A stretch of DNA of 64,000 bases from DASUTB01 sp036374835 (lineage in GTDB: Bacteria > Actinomycetota > Actinomycetes > Jiangellales > Jiangellaceae), in the NCBI GenBank assembly GCA_036374835.1, contig DASUTB010000052.1, positions 4,523 through 68,522 on the forward strand. Direction: 5' to 3'. This document shows, in pieces, positions 16,572-25,948 of this stretch (positions within the stretch are counted from its first letter, which is position 1; each line of letters starts with the position of its first letter). The notes below the pieces were generated by a model, which did not search any database, had not been told where the DNA came from, and saw only the letters and a program-made list of their open reading frames with translations. The position numbers were made by a program, and so were the translations under genes.

Positions 16572-17240
16572 TCACGGCTGTGGCTGGCACTTCGGGCACC
16601 AGACCGTGCGTCGCGAGTTCATCCGGGTATGGCTCAGCTTCGTCCCGCAACGCGGGCAGCGGCCGCCGTCCTCGTCACGGCGACCGGTCAGCCAGCCCGA
16701 CGTGGTCGGCACCCTCCCAGCAGCCGTGGAATTGCGGAGCACCGTTCGCATGCGGCGATGGAAGCGCCGGACGTCCGCGTCCGACAGGTCGCGCGCCGGG
16801 GTCCGCGGATGGATGCGGGTGCGCCACAGGATCTCGTCCACGAGCAGGTTTCCCAGGCCCGCGACCACGGTCTGGTCCATCAGTGCGGATTTCACCTGCC
16901 GGTTGGTCTCGCGCAGCCGAATGCTGAGGTCCGCTGCGGTGATGTCGGTCGCGTCGGGTCCGGTCTCACCGACGATCTTGTTCACCGCGCTGTCGTCTTC
17001 GGCGAGCCGCACCCCTTGCTTGCGCATGTCGCGGTACCGGAGTTCGCCGTGCTCGGTCGTGACGACGATCCGGTCGTGCCGGTGGCTCGGTTCATCGGCA
17101 CCGCCGGTGTCACCGGCCCAGATGAGCTCGCCGGTCATGCCGAAGTGGAAGATCACGCTCGGATCCTTCCGCCGGTGCTGCACGCCAGGTGGCCGTACCG
17201 CTATGCGGCGGAAGCCCTCGACATCGGGTAGCTCAGGCAT
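16572..17240 (-). CDS. Fpg/Nei-family DNA glycosylase with shortened N-terminal domain
   Basis: A 222-residue base-excision glycosylase-like protein. It begins MPELPDVEGFRR, with the catalytic Pro and Glu, keeps the helix-two-turn-helix motif DQTVVAGLGNLLVDEILW, and ends with a zinc finger (CPRCG then WCPKC). Family members have about 270 residues. Here the stretch between GFRR and VIFHFGMTG is about 20 residues instead of about 60, so most of the first beta-sandwich, including the lysine hairpin, is missing in frame. It may be inactive or specialised. ATG 17240 is chosen for the PELP start and the AGGTGG upstream. Confidence 0.75.
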   Translation of the reverse strand: MPELPDVEGFRRIAVRPPGVQHRRKDPSVIFHFGMTGELIWAGDTGGADEPSHRHDRIVVTTEHGELRYRDMRKQGVRLAEDDSAVNKIVGETGPDATDITAADLSIRLRETNRQVKSALMDQTVVAGLGNLLVDEILWRTRIHPRTPARDLSDADVRRFHRRMRTVLRNSTAAGRVPTTSGWLTGRRDEDGGRCPRCGTKLSHTRMNSRRTVWCPKCQPQP

Positions 17241-17293
17241 GGCAAATCCACCTTCCTGCCTGACCTCTACCCGTCGAGAGAGCCGAGTACTCA

Positions 17294-17342
17294 TGATCCG
17301 GTGCACTTACCGACGTATACGAGCAGTAAGTGCACCGGATCA
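17294..17342. repeat. 16-base perfect inverted repeat between fpg-like gene and fdhA
   Basis: Arms 17294-17309 and 17327-17342 are exact reverse complements around a 17-base spacer. It lies between two divergently transcribed genes, 85 bases before the fdhA start, so it is not a normal terminator site. It could be an operator for fdhA or a structural hairpin in the leader. Confidence 0.75.
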
Positions 17343-17426
17343 CTGGACGCGCGCCGTGCGGTCCGTTACTCGACGGCGGAACTGGGTATAACAGGCATAG
17401 CCGAGCTGTTTTGGCGGGGTGATCTT

Positions 17427-20400
17427 GTGGGCCTCAAGACGTGGCTGGACCATTGGCCGGTGTACCGGCAGCTCACCGGTTCCGACCCGTTGGGACGCGG
17501 TGCCGCGAGTATGTCGCAGCGCAGCGCGCAGCTGACACCACGGACCGAGACGGCCGAGCGGGTCGTGAAATCGATCTGCCCCTACTGCGCGGTCGGATGC
17601 GGGCAGGAAGTCTACGTCGAGGACGGCAAGGTCACTCAGATCGAGGGTGATCCGGACAGCCCGATCTCGCGCGGCAGGCTGTGCCCGAAGGGCGCCGCGA
17701 GTGAGCAGTTGGTCAACTCGCCGTCGCGGGCCACCAAGGTCCGTTACCGGCGGCCGTACGGCACCGAGTGGGAGGACCTCGACCTCGACACGGCCCTGGA
17801 CGTGATCGCCGACCGGGTCATCGACACCCGGCGGCGCACCTGGCAGGACGTCGACGACGAGGGCCATGCGCTCAACCGCACGCTCGGCATCTCGCATCTG
17901 GGTGGCGCGACCCTCGACAACGAGGAGAACTACCTCATCAAGAAGCTCTACACCGCGCTGGGCGCCATCCAGGTCGAGAACCAGGCCCGCATTTGACACT
18001 CCTCAACGGTTCCCGGTCTGGGGACCTCGTTCGGGCGCGGAGGGGCCACGACCTTCCAGCAGGATCTGCAGAACGCGGACTGCATCGTCATCCAGGGCTC
18101 GAACATGGCCGAGTGCCATCCGGTCGGCTTCCAGTGGGTGATGGAGGCCAAGCAGCGCGGCGCCACCGTCTTCCATGTCGATCCCCGGTTCACCCGTACC
18201 AGCGCGCTCGCCGACGTGCACGTGCCGCTTCGCGCGGGCACCGACATCGCGCTTCTGGGTGGGCTGATCAACTACGTGCTGGAGAACGAGCTCGAGTTCC
18301 GCGACTACGTGCTCGCGTACACGAACGCGTCCGCCATCGTCGACGAGCGGTTCCGTGACACGGAGGACCTCGACGGCCTGTTCTCCGGATACGACCCGCA
18401 AAGCCGTATGTATCACCCGGAGAGCTGGGAGTACCAGGGTGCGGAGGCGGCCGCGGCCGCCGGACATCGGGACATGCCCAAGGGCAAGGCCGACCGGCAC
18501 GGAGCTGCGGAACGGACCGGTTCGGGAGGACCGGCAGTGTCCGGCAAGCCGGACAGTGATCCGACGCTGCAGGATCCGCGCTGCGTCTACCAGATCCTCA
18601 AGCGCCACTTCGCCCGGTACACACCGGAGATGGTGGAGCAGATCTGCGGCATACCGCAGGCGATGTTCCGGCAGATCGCCGAAGCCGTGACTCGCAACTC
18701 CGGCCGCGACCGGACCACCGCTTGGGTGTATTCGGTGGGGTGGACGCAACACACGGTCGGCGTGCAGTACATCCGGACGGCGTCCATCCTGCAGTTGCTG
18801 CTCGGCAACATCGGCCGGCCCGGTGGCGGGATCCTCGCCCTGCGCGGGCACGCGTCGATCCAGGGCTCGACGGATATCCCGACCCTGTTCAACCTGCTGC
18901 CGGGCTACATCCCGATGCCGCACGCGCATCACGACGAGGATCTGGACGCTTTCGTCGCCGAGGACGCCGGCAGCACGGGGTTCTGGGGGAATATGAGGGC
19001 CTACACCGTGAGCCTGCTCAAGGCGTGGTGGGGTGATGGGGCGACCGCCGAGAACGACTACCGGTTCGCGTACCTGCCGAAAGTCAGCGGCGACCACGGC
19101 ACCTATCAGACGGTTCTGGACCAGATCGCCGGCACCGTCAAGGGCTACTTCGTCATCGGAGAGAATCCGGCGGTCGGGTCGGCCAATACCAAGCTCCAGC
19201 GTCTTGGGCTGGCCAACCTGGAGTGGCTGGTGGTACGGGACCTGCAGCTGATCGAGACGGCCACGTTCTGGAAGAACGCGCCGGAGATCGAGACCGGCGA
19301 GCTTTCGACCGACACGATAGCCACCGAGGTCTTCTTCCTGCCTGCGGCCGCGCACACCGAGAAGGACGGGACGTTCACCAACACCCAGCGGCTGCTGCAA
19401 TGGCATGCACGGGCCGTGGAGCCGCGCGGTGACCAGCGCAGCGACCTGTGGTTCTACTACCACCTCGGTCGGCGGATCCGGGAGAAGCTGGCCGACTCGA
19501 CCGATGAGCGCGACCGGCCGATCCTCGAGCTGACGTGGCAGTACCCGACCGAGGGCCGGCTGGCCGAGCCGAACGCGGAGGCGGTGCTGCGCGAGATCAA
19601 CGGTGTCGGACCGGACGGGAGCGCGCTGTCGTCGTACACCCAGTTGCGCGACGACGGCTCGACGGCGTGCGGCTGCTGGATCTACTGCGGCTGTTACGCC
19701 GACGAGATCAACCAGCCGGCCCGCCGCAAGCCGGGCAGCGAGCAGTCATGGGTGGCACCGGAGTGGGCCTGGGCGTGGCCGGAGAACCGGCGCATCATCT
19801 ACAACCGGGCGTCGGCCGACCCCGACGGGCGGCCGTGGAGCGAACGCAAGGCCTACGTGTGGTGGGACGCCGACCAGGAGAAGTGGACCGGCCACGACAC
19901 GCCGGATTTCGAGGCCACCAAAGCTCCGGACTTCGATCCCGAGCCGGGTGCGAAGGCGCAGGACGCGCTCGCGGGTATCGACGCCTTCATCATGCAGACC
20001 GACGGCAAGGCCTGGTTGTACGTGCCGACCGGTCTGCTGGACGGTCCGCTACCGGCACACTACGAGCCGCAGGAGTCACCGTTCGGCAATGCGCTCTACG
20101 GCCAGCAGGCGAACCCGGTCCGGCAGACCTACCGGCATCCGGCGAACCGGTACCACCCGACCGCGTCCGAGGTGTTCCCGTTCGTGCTCACCACCTACCG
20201 GCTGACCGAACATCACACCGCCGGAGGGATGAGTAGGTTCCTGCCGTACCTGTCCGAGCTGCAGCCGGAGTTCTTCTGCGAGGTCTCGCCGGAGCTGGCC
20301 GAACAGCGTGGCCTGGAGCACGGGGGATGGGCGACGATCGTGACCGCGCGCACGGCCGTTGAGGCACGGGTTCTGGTCACCGAGCGACTGCGTTCGTTGA

Positions 20401-20645
20401 CCGTTCAGGGCCGAACGATCCATCAGGTGGGAGTTCCGTACCACTGGGGTGCCAACGGGCTCTCCACCGGTGACAGTGGCAACGAGCTGATCTCGGCCGC
20501 GCTCGACCCCAACGTCCAGATCCCGGAGTCCAAGGTGGCTACGTGCGACATAGTCGCTGGTCGGCGGCCGCGTGGCCCGGCCCGGATGCGTCTGGTGGAC
20601 GACTACCGCGAGCGGGCCGGCATCACCGAGCAGACCGGAACTTGA
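17427..20645 (+). CDS. fdhA: Selenocysteine-containing formate dehydrogenase, molybdopterin subunit
   Basis: Oxidises formate to CO2 at a molybdenum (or tungsten) bis-pterin centre. The coding region is interrupted by an in-frame TGA at 17994-17996 that should be read as selenocysteine, residue 190. The text around it, ENQARI-U-HSSTVPGLGTSFGRG, matches the family's active-site loop, and the same frame continues to 20645. The full product is 1072 residues. An N-terminal 4Fe-4S motif has Cys 51, 54, 58 and 86. GTG 17427 (VGLKTWLDHWPVYRQ) has GGGGTGAT upstream and is preferred. No Tat signal is seen, so the enzyme should face the cytoplasm. fdhB follows after 15 bases. Confidence 0.93.
17994..18031 (+). 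promoter_or_regulatory. Selenocysteine UGA and SECIS-like hairpin in fdhA
   Basis: UGA at 17994-17996 is followed by a stem-loop: 18005-18014 pairs with 18020-18031 (ten pairs, one wobble, a two-base bulge on the 3' side). The apical loop is GGUCU at 18015-18019. E. coli fdh SECIS elements also carry GGUCU in the apical loop, where SelB binds. The UGA-to-loop distance of about 20 bases fits bacterial SECIS spacing. Confidence 0.82.
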
Positions 20646-20660
20646 GGGGGCGACGACCGG

Positions 20661-21557
20661 ATGACCAATCAGCTGTATGGACCGGTGGACGACGTGGCGG
20701 CGCAGGCCGGCTATCCGGACGACCACCCGGAGCGGGTCGGCTTCTTCACCGACACGTCCGTGTGCATCGGCTGCAAGGCGTGCGAAGTTGCGTGTAAGGA
20801 ATGGAACGGCGTACCCGATACCGATCTCGACCTGCTGGGTATGTCGTACGACAACACCGGCGACCTCGGCGCGAACACGTGGCGGCACGTCGCGTTCGTC
20901 GAGCAGGCGCAGCCTCGCGAGGAGCTCGTCGACCTCGGCATGCCTTCGGTGGGCCCGCCCGGCGGTCAGGAGACCGCGGAGCCCGGGCGGGACGTGCAGT
21001 GGCTGATGATGTCGGACGTCTGCAAGCACTGCACCCATGCGGCCTGCCTCGACGTCTGCCCGACCGGCTCGCTGTTCCGCACCGAGTACGGCACGGTCGT
21101 TGTGCAGGAGGACATCTGCAACGGCTGCGGCTACTGCGTGCCGGCCTGCCCGTACGGCGTGCTCGACCTGCGACCGGACGACGGCCGGGCCTGGAAGTGC
21201 ACGCTGTGCTACGACCGGCTCTCGGACGGGTTGGAACCCGCGTGCGCCAAGGCCTGCCCGACGGACTCGATCCAGTTCGGGACCGTCGCCGAGTTGCGCG
21301 AGCGGGCACAGGAACGCGTCGAGCGGTTGCGGGCCGCCGGGGTCGAGAGCGCGCAGCTTTACGGCGAGGATCCCGGCGACGGCGTCGGTGGGGACGGCGC
21401 GTTCTTCCTACTGCTCGACGAACCTGAGGTATATGGTCTGCCGCCGGACCCGGTCGTCACGACGCGCGACCTGTCGTCGATGTGGCGGCACGCCGGCGCC
21501 GCCGCGGTCGCCGCCGCGGCCGGCATCGTCGCCGCGTTCGTCGGGAGCCGGCGATGA
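20661..21557 (+). CDS. fdhB: Formate dehydrogenase iron-sulfur subunit
   Basis: A 298-residue electron-transfer subunit with four 4Fe-4S motifs: CIGCKACEVACK near residue 35, CKHCTHAACLDVCP, CNGCGYCVPACP, and CTLCYDRLSDGLEPACAKACP. A hydrophobic helix near the C-terminus (AAAVAAAAGIVAAF) probably anchors it to the membrane, as in FdnH-type subunits. It passes electrons from fdhA to the membrane partner. ATG overlap with the next gene shows tight coupling. Confidence 0.92.
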   Translation: MTNQLYGPVDDVAAQAGYPDDHPERVGFFTDTSVCIGCKACEVACKEWNGVPDTDLDLLGMSYDNTGDLGANTWRHVAFVEQAQPREELVDLGMPSVGPPGGQETAEPGRDVQWLMMSDVCKHCTHAACLDVCPTGSLFRTEYGTVVVQEDICNGCGYCVPACPYGVLDLRPDDGRAWKCTLCYDRLSDGLEPACAKACPTDSIQFGTVAELRERAQERVERLRAAGVESAQLYGEDPGDGVGGDGAFFLLLDEPEVYGLPPDPVVTTRDLSSMWRHAGAAAVAAAAGIVAAFVGSRR

Positions 21558-22531
21558 GCCCGCGCGGCGAACGGCCGATGTCCCCGCCCGCTGAGTTCCG
21601 CTCGTACTACGGCCAACCCGTCATCAAGCCACCGACGTGGAAGTCGCCGGACGTTCCGGCGTACTTCTTCCTCGGCGGGCTGGCCGGCGCCTCGTCCGCG
21701 ATGGCCGAGCTCGCGGATCTGACCGGCCGGCACCGGCTCGCCCGGGTCAGCCGGCTGGTCGCGGCGGCCGGTGCCGCCGGCGGCACCGCGTTCCTCGTTC
21801 ACGATCTCGGCCGGCCGGAGCGGTTCCTCAACATGCTGCGGGTGTTCAAGCCGACCTCGCCGCTCAGCATGGGTTCGTGGGTGCTGGCCGCGTTCGGCAC
21901 CCTCTCCGGGTCGGCAGCGGCGTCGGACGTGACCGGCCGGCTGCCGCGGCTCGGCCGCGGTGCCCAGGTGGAAGCCGCATTGTTGAGCCCGATCATGATG
22001 ACGTACACCGCCGTGCTCGTCTCGGACACGGCCGTGCCGGCGTGGCACGAGGCGTACCGGGAGCTGCCGTTCCTTTTCGCCGGCGGCTCACTCACCAGCG
22101 GTGCGGGCGTCGGGTTGCTGAGCGTACAGCCGGCCGACGCGGCGCCGGCGCGGGTGCTGGCCGTCGGCGGTGCCGCGCTGGAGGTCGCTGCCGAGCGCAG
22201 ACTGAGCCGCCGGCTCGGCGCGCTCGCCGAGCCGTACCACAGCGGCTCCGCGGGCCGGTGGATGAAGGCCGGTCAGGCCCTCTCGATCGCCGGCGCCGTC
22301 ACCGCCGTAGCCGGCCGCCGCAGCCGGGTGCTGTCCGCCGTGGCCGGCGCCGCACTGCTCGGCGGGTCACTGTGTACCCGGTTCGGCGTCTACGAGGCGG
22401 GTAAGGCGTCAGCGAAAGATCCCCGTTACACGGTCGAGCCGCAGCGGGAACGGCTGCGGGAACGGGCCGCGAAGTCGGCCGCGGCCGGATTCGTACCGGC
22501 GAGCGAGCCCGGCGTCACGGTCGGCCAGTAG
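21554..22531 (+). CDS. NrfD/PsrC-type membrane subunit of formate dehydrogenase
   Basis: A 325-residue integral membrane protein with about eight helices, starting with VPAYFFLGGLAGASSAM and LVHDLGRPERFLNMLRVFK, the family's typical first loop. NrfD-type subunits carry no heme and pass electrons from the Fe-S subunit to the quinone pool. ATG 21554 overlaps the fdhB stop (ATGA) and is preferred to an earlier in-frame start. The gene's end overlaps the converging selB end by 17 bases. Confidence 0.88.
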   Translation: MSPRGERPMSPPAEFRSYYGQPVIKPPTWKSPDVPAYFFLGGLAGASSAMAELADLTGRHRLARVSRLVAAAGAAGGTAFLVHDLGRPERFLNMLRVFKPTSPLSMGSWVLAAFGTLSGSAAASDVTGRLPRLGRGAQVEAALLSPIMMTYTAVLVSDTAVPAWHEAYRELPFLFAGGSLTSGAGVGLLSVQPADAAPARVLAVGGAALEVAAERRLSRRLGALAEPYHSGSAGRWMKAGQALSIAGAVTAVAGRRSRVLSAVAGAALLGGSLCTRFGVYEAGKASAKDPRYTVEPQRERLRERAAKSAAAGFVPASEPGVTVGQ

Positions 22532-24284
22532 ATCGAAGGCGCCGACGGTCATCCGCGAGCCGGCGGGTGTGGCCGTGCCGATCGAGATACTGGAGTAGCG
22601 GCAAGGCCACCCGCCGGCTCGTATTGAGTGCCTTGCGTGCCTCGCTCACCGTGAACGGCTCGGGGAGCGCTGCGAGTACGTCAACGGCCTGGTCGATGCT
22701 TTCCGGCAAGAGCACCACCCCGTCCGCGACGCGGATGAGAGCGCCGGCCCGTTCCACGGCCGCGATCTCCCGCCGGCCCAGGCCGAGTTCGGCGAGCCGG
22801 GCGGCGTCCGGTGCCTCGAACGGCGCGTCGGCCAAGTCGCCGCACAATCGTTCGACGGCTTCGGCGACCGGGGTAGGGAGGACGGAATCGTCGTCCGGCC
22901 GCACCACCCGGCCGTCGGCTATCTGTAGCGGCGGTTCCACCAGCGCGGTGACGAGAGACCGGTCGGGCAGGCCCAGCCGCCGACATACCGCGTCGACGGG
23001 CGGCCCGGGTTCCAGCGGGTTGTCGCCACGCCAGCTCGTCACCAGCCGGGGCAGCTCGGAGCGTAACCGCTGCCAGAACTCTTCGTCGGCCAGCCAGCCG
23101 GCCGCTTTCGGCGACTCGGTGGCGGGGACGCCCATGCGCGCAAGCGTCTCTCGCCGCAGCACACCGCGGCGGCGAAGCTCCGAGCGGGCGTCGGGTGTGC
23201 CGTCGAGTTCGGCGAGCGTCTTCGCGCGGGCCGCGGCCGCCCCGCGTCGGTTCAACGCCGGTGGTGCGACATCGAGCACCGTGACGCCGCCGCTGACGTG
23301 ATGACCCCCAGGGTCGCGGAGCAGTCCGTGATCGCCGACATGCAACGGGAGTGTGTGCGAGAGGGTGAGCCGGGCGGTGTCGGACCCGAGCGGCCGCACC
23401 CGTGCCGGCTCGGCCGCCGAGCCGATGTGCAGCATCACCGTGCGCGGCAGCGAGTCCGTGGCGTCACCAGTGATCCGCACGTCGATCACATCGGTGCGCC
23501 AGAACCGGTCGGGTGTGAGCAGAGCGTCACCACGGCCGACGTCGTCGGGTGCCACGCCGCGCAGGTTGACCGCGACCCGGCAAGCGGCGTCCGCGCCGGA
23601 AACCGGGCGACCGAGGGTCTGCAGCGCGCGCACCGAGGTGGTGCGCCCGCTGAACGCCACTTCCAGCTCATCACCGGTCCTCAATCGCCCGGCGGCGAGC
23701 GTCCCCGTGACCACCGTGCCGCTTCCCCGGACCGAGAACGATCGGTCGACCCACAGCCGGACCGGCGCATCGAGGTCCGGTTCGGGCAGCAGAGCAAGCG
23801 CCCGGTCGAGGGCCGGCCGCAGCTCGTCGAGACCCGCCCCGGTGCGCGCGCTCACCGTGACCGTGTCCACGTTACGCAGGGAGGTACCGGAGAACTCGTG
23901 CAGAGCCTGGACCCGGGCGGGCTCCGGATCGGCCAGATCGCTGCGGCTTATCACGAGCAGCCCGTGCCGGACGCGCAGCGCGTTCAGTGCCGCCAAGTGC
24001 TCGGCCGACTGCGGCATCCATCCTTCATCGGCCGCGACGACGAACATCACCGCCGGTACCGGGCCCACACCGGCGAGCATGTTCGGGACGAACCGCTCGT
24101 GCCCCGGGACGTCCACGAACGCGACGGTGGCTCCCGAGGGCAGGTCGGTCCAGGCGAAGCCGAGATCGATCGTCAGCCCACGACGCCGTTCCTCGGCCCA
24201 CCGGTCCGGCTCCATGCCGGTGAGCGCGTTGACCAGAGCCGACTTGCCGTGGTCGACGTGCCCGGCGGTGGCGACGATATGCAC
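22515..24284 (-). CDS. selB: Selenocysteine-specific elongation factor
   Basis: A GTPase that carries Sec-tRNA to UGA codons marked by a SECIS element. The 589-residue product has G1 GHVDHGKS (residues 8-15), a switch I region RRRGLTIDLGFAW, and G3 DVPGHERF. These are followed by EF-Tu-like beta domains and C-terminal winged-helix repeats that bind the SECIS RNA. The G4 motif reads SRSD instead of the usual TKAD. GTG 24284 (VHIVATAGHVDHGK) with GGGGGAGG upstream is the natural start. It is transcribed after tRNA-Sec on the same strand and converges on the formate dehydrogenase operon. Confidence 0.93.
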   Translation of the reverse strand: MHIVATAGHVDHGKSALVNALTGMEPDRWAEERRRGLTIDLGFAWTDLPSGATVAFVDVPGHERFVPNMLAGVGPVPAVMFVVAADEGWMPQSAEHLAALNALRVRHGLLVISRSDLADPEPARVQALHEFSGTSLRNVDTVTVSARTGAGLDELRPALDRALALLPEPDLDAPVRLWVDRSFSVRGSGTVVTGTLAAGRLRTGDELEVAFSGRTTSVRALQTLGRPVSGADAACRVAVNLRGVAPDDVGRGDALLTPDRFWRTDVIDVRITGDATDSLPRTVMLHIGSAAEPARVRPLGSDTARLTLSHTLPLHVGDHGLLRDPGGHHVSGGVTVLDVAPPALNRRGAAAARAKTLAELDGTPDARSELRRRGVLRRETLARMGVPATESPKAAGWLADEEFWQRLRSELPRLVTSWRGDNPLEPGPPVDAVCRRLGLPDRSLVTALVEPPLQIADGRVVRPDDDSVLPTPVAEAVERLCGDLADAPFEAPDAARLAELGLGRREIAAVERAGALIRVADGVVLLPESIDQAVDVLAALPEPFTVSEARKALNTSRRVALPLLQYLDRHGHTRRLADDRRRLRSTGRP

Positions 24285-24307
24285 GTCAACACCTCCCCCG
24301 AAGATCG

Positions 24308-24400
24308 CGGAGGCGGACGGGAATCGAACCCGCCCGGCCCGGGTACCGGGCCACACCGGCTTTGAAGGCCGGGAGGGGCACCAGCCACCTGAACGCCTCC
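24308..24400 (-). tRNA. selC: tRNA-Sec (anticodon UCA)
   Basis: A 93-base tRNA on the minus strand just upstream of selB. The acceptor stem pairs GGAGGCG with CGCCTCC, and the discriminator is G. The anticodon stem CCGGC/GCCGG holds the loop CUUCAAA with anticodon UCA. The variable arm is long (GGCCCGG UAC CCGGGCC), and the T loop is GUUCGAUUC. CCA is not encoded: the G is followed by CGA. The long variable arm and UCA anticodon are diagnostic. Confidence 0.95.
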
Positions 24401-24456
24401 GTGTGCCACGGTACCGCCGCAGTTGAAGCTTGGGCGGGACATCAGCCCGCTCGAAA

Positions 24457-25095
24457 CTAATCGGCACTCCGCGACGGCGCGGGAAGCCACGTGCCGGCCG
24501 TCATGAAAGTAGAAAGCGATGGCTTGGAAGGCTCGTACCGCCTTCGGCCACGACGAGATCCGCCGCTGGGTATAGGAAGCACCTGTTGATCGGGATCTTC
24601 GGTTCCGCCGGCCGGCGGGTCGAACAACAGCCCCTCGGTGTAGGGGTCCTCGCGCCCCTCGGTCATCGCCTGCATGGCTTGGGCATACCGTTCGCGCGCT
24701 TCGCCGACGGACCGCCGGCCGATCACGATCTCGTGCGCGAGGTTGATGGCCAGGAAGTTGGCCGCTTCGCCCGCGCACCTGGCGGACAGCTCACCACGGG
24801 TGCGTTCGGCCATGACGCTGCCATCGAACTTGGCCAGGTCGGTGAAGCGCTGGGGCGGAACCTGGTAGTTGATCGCCTGCTCGAGTACGTCGACGTGGGG
24901 TGTGGGCCACTCATGCGCGGTCTCGATGTCGGTGATCACCGTCCACTTCCACGGTCCCGTGTCCCGCCAGGCCAGCATGTGCCGGGTCGCTTCGTGCGGC
25001 GTGCCGTACCTCTTCATGACGGTCTTGGCGCTCTCGCGCGCCGTCTCCGGCCACGCATCGATGAGCTCATCGATGCGTTCGAGTTGATAGGTCAT
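24457..25095 (-). CDS. Conserved hypothetical protein (212 aa)
   Basis: Soluble protein of unknown function that begins MTYQLERIDELIDAWPETAR. It has conserved-looking segments such as RYGTPHEATRHMLAW, WPTPHVDVLEQAINYQVPP and LAINLAHEIVIGRRSV, of a type I recall in bacterial hypothetical proteins annotated without function. The C-terminus is basic and low complexity. ATG 25095 has GAGGTGA upstream. A near-perfect stress-type promoter lies at 25133-25157, so it is probably stress induced. Confidence 0.72.
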   Translation of the reverse strand: MTYQLERIDELIDAWPETARESAKTVMKRYGTPHEATRHMLAWRDTGPWKWTVITDIETAHEWPTPHVDVLEQAINYQVPPQRFTDLAKFDGSVMAERTRGELSARCAGEAANFLAINLAHEIVIGRRSVGEARERYAQAMQAMTEGREDPYTEGLLFDPPAGGTEDPDQQVLPIPSGGSRRGRRRYEPSKPSLSTFMTAGTWLPAPSRSAD

Positions 25096-25132
25096 TGGGT
25101 TCACCTCAGGTTCACTGCATCTCGCACCCCGC

Positions 25133-25157
25133 ATACCCGCGCCCCCTGCGAGCAAAC
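25133..25157 (-). promoter_or_regulatory. Stress-type promoter, GTTT-N15-GGGTAT
   Basis: Perfect match on the minus strand: GTTT 25157-25154, GGGTAT 25138-25133, spacer 15. It is 38 bases before the start of the 24457-25095 gene. Confidence 0.7.
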
Positions 25158-25246
25158 CGCTGCTCTGCCGGTGCCTACGGCCGGGCCCGCCGCGTACCTG
25201 GTTTGCCAGGTACTTGCGCGCGTGACCGCGAAGCGTCCGCCGCCGG

Positions 25247-25816
25247 CTAGTTCGGCCGGCCGGTCAGGGCGTCACGGACCCGGTCGACCAATCCGGCTCC
25301 CGGTGCGAGCAGCTTGTTCATCGGAGGCGTGTCCGGCGCGGTCGGATGCGGGCGGGTCGGCGCAATTCGCTTGGCACGCTCGATGTTCTGGCCGAGTTCG
25401 ATCAGCTCATCCTCCGGGCAGGACGACTGAAGCTTAGGAAGGGCGTCGCTCTCCTCTTCCTTGATGTGATGGGTGACGTCCTCGACGAGCGCGTTGAACT
25501 TCTCCCGCAGTTGCGGATCGTCGGCATCGAGCCCTTCCATGTCCTTCATCACCTGTTCGGCCTCACGGTGCTCGGCGATCTCCTCGTCGGCGATCTCGTC
25601 GCCGCCCTCCACGTGCTCCCGCAACGCCGGGTACAGGTACTGTTCCTCGGCAACCGAGTGGCGAACCAGCTCGGCGACGATCGTGCTGACCAGGCGCTGA
25701 AACTCGGCCGGATCGGTCTCCCGCTGCGCCTGGGTGAACATCTCCTGCACTTCGCGATGATCGTCGATGATGATGTCGACGACGGTGCGCCCGCCGCCTT
25801 CCGGTGTCTCGGTCAT
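25247..25816 (-). CDS. Hemerythrin HHE-domain protein
   Basis: A 189-residue four-helix protein with the metal ligand pattern of hemerythrin-like domains: His in IIIDDHREVQEMF, HSVAEEQYLYPAL, EHREAEQVM and HHIKEEESDALPKL. Such proteins bind a di-iron centre and take part in oxygen, NO or iron handling. The C-terminal tail is Pro-rich and probably disordered. A stress-type promoter with a GGGCAT -10 lies at 25852-25876. A second HHE protein is at 46305-46865. Confidence 0.87.
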   Translation of the reverse strand: MTETPEGGGRTVVDIIIDDHREVQEMFTQAQRETDPAEFQRLVSTIVAELVRHSVAEEQYLYPALREHVEGGDEIADEEIAEHREAEQVMKDMEGLDADDPQLREKFNALVEDVTHHIKEEESDALPKLQSSCPEDELIELGQNIERAKRIAPTRPHPTAPDTPPMNKLLAPGAGLVDRVRDALTGRPN

Positions 25817-25851
25817 GGCGATTCTCCAATCCGTCGATGGGTCACTGCTGA

Positions 25852-25876
25852 ATGCCCGCCGATCCGGGGTTGAAAC
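25852..25876 (-). promoter_or_regulatory. Stress-type promoter, GTTT-N15-GGGCAT
   Basis: Minus strand GTTT (25876-25873), spacer of 15, GGGCAT (25857-25852), 36 bases before the hemerythrin start. The same GGGCAT variant precedes the genes at 49610 and 56783. Confidence 0.6.
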
Positions 25877-25948
25877 GCGCGTCGCCTCCGTGGGCAGATT
25901 CGGATATCAACTGTCGAGCGAGGAGTGGCGCAAGCTCTCCGACCGCCA

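Noticed and set aside
17301..17996. fdhA as a truncated 231-residue gene ending at TGA 17996
   Set aside because: The downstream frame continues the same protein family, a SECIS-like hairpin follows, and all Sec genes are present; the TGA is better read as selenocysteine.
18003..19463. 486-residue frame antisense to fdhA
   Set aside because: It lies inside a gene with clear formate dehydrogenase motifs, and has no ribosome site or known domain.
23298..24365. Large plus-strand frame across selB
   Set aside because: Antisense to selB and extends into tRNA-Sec; shadow of a real gene.
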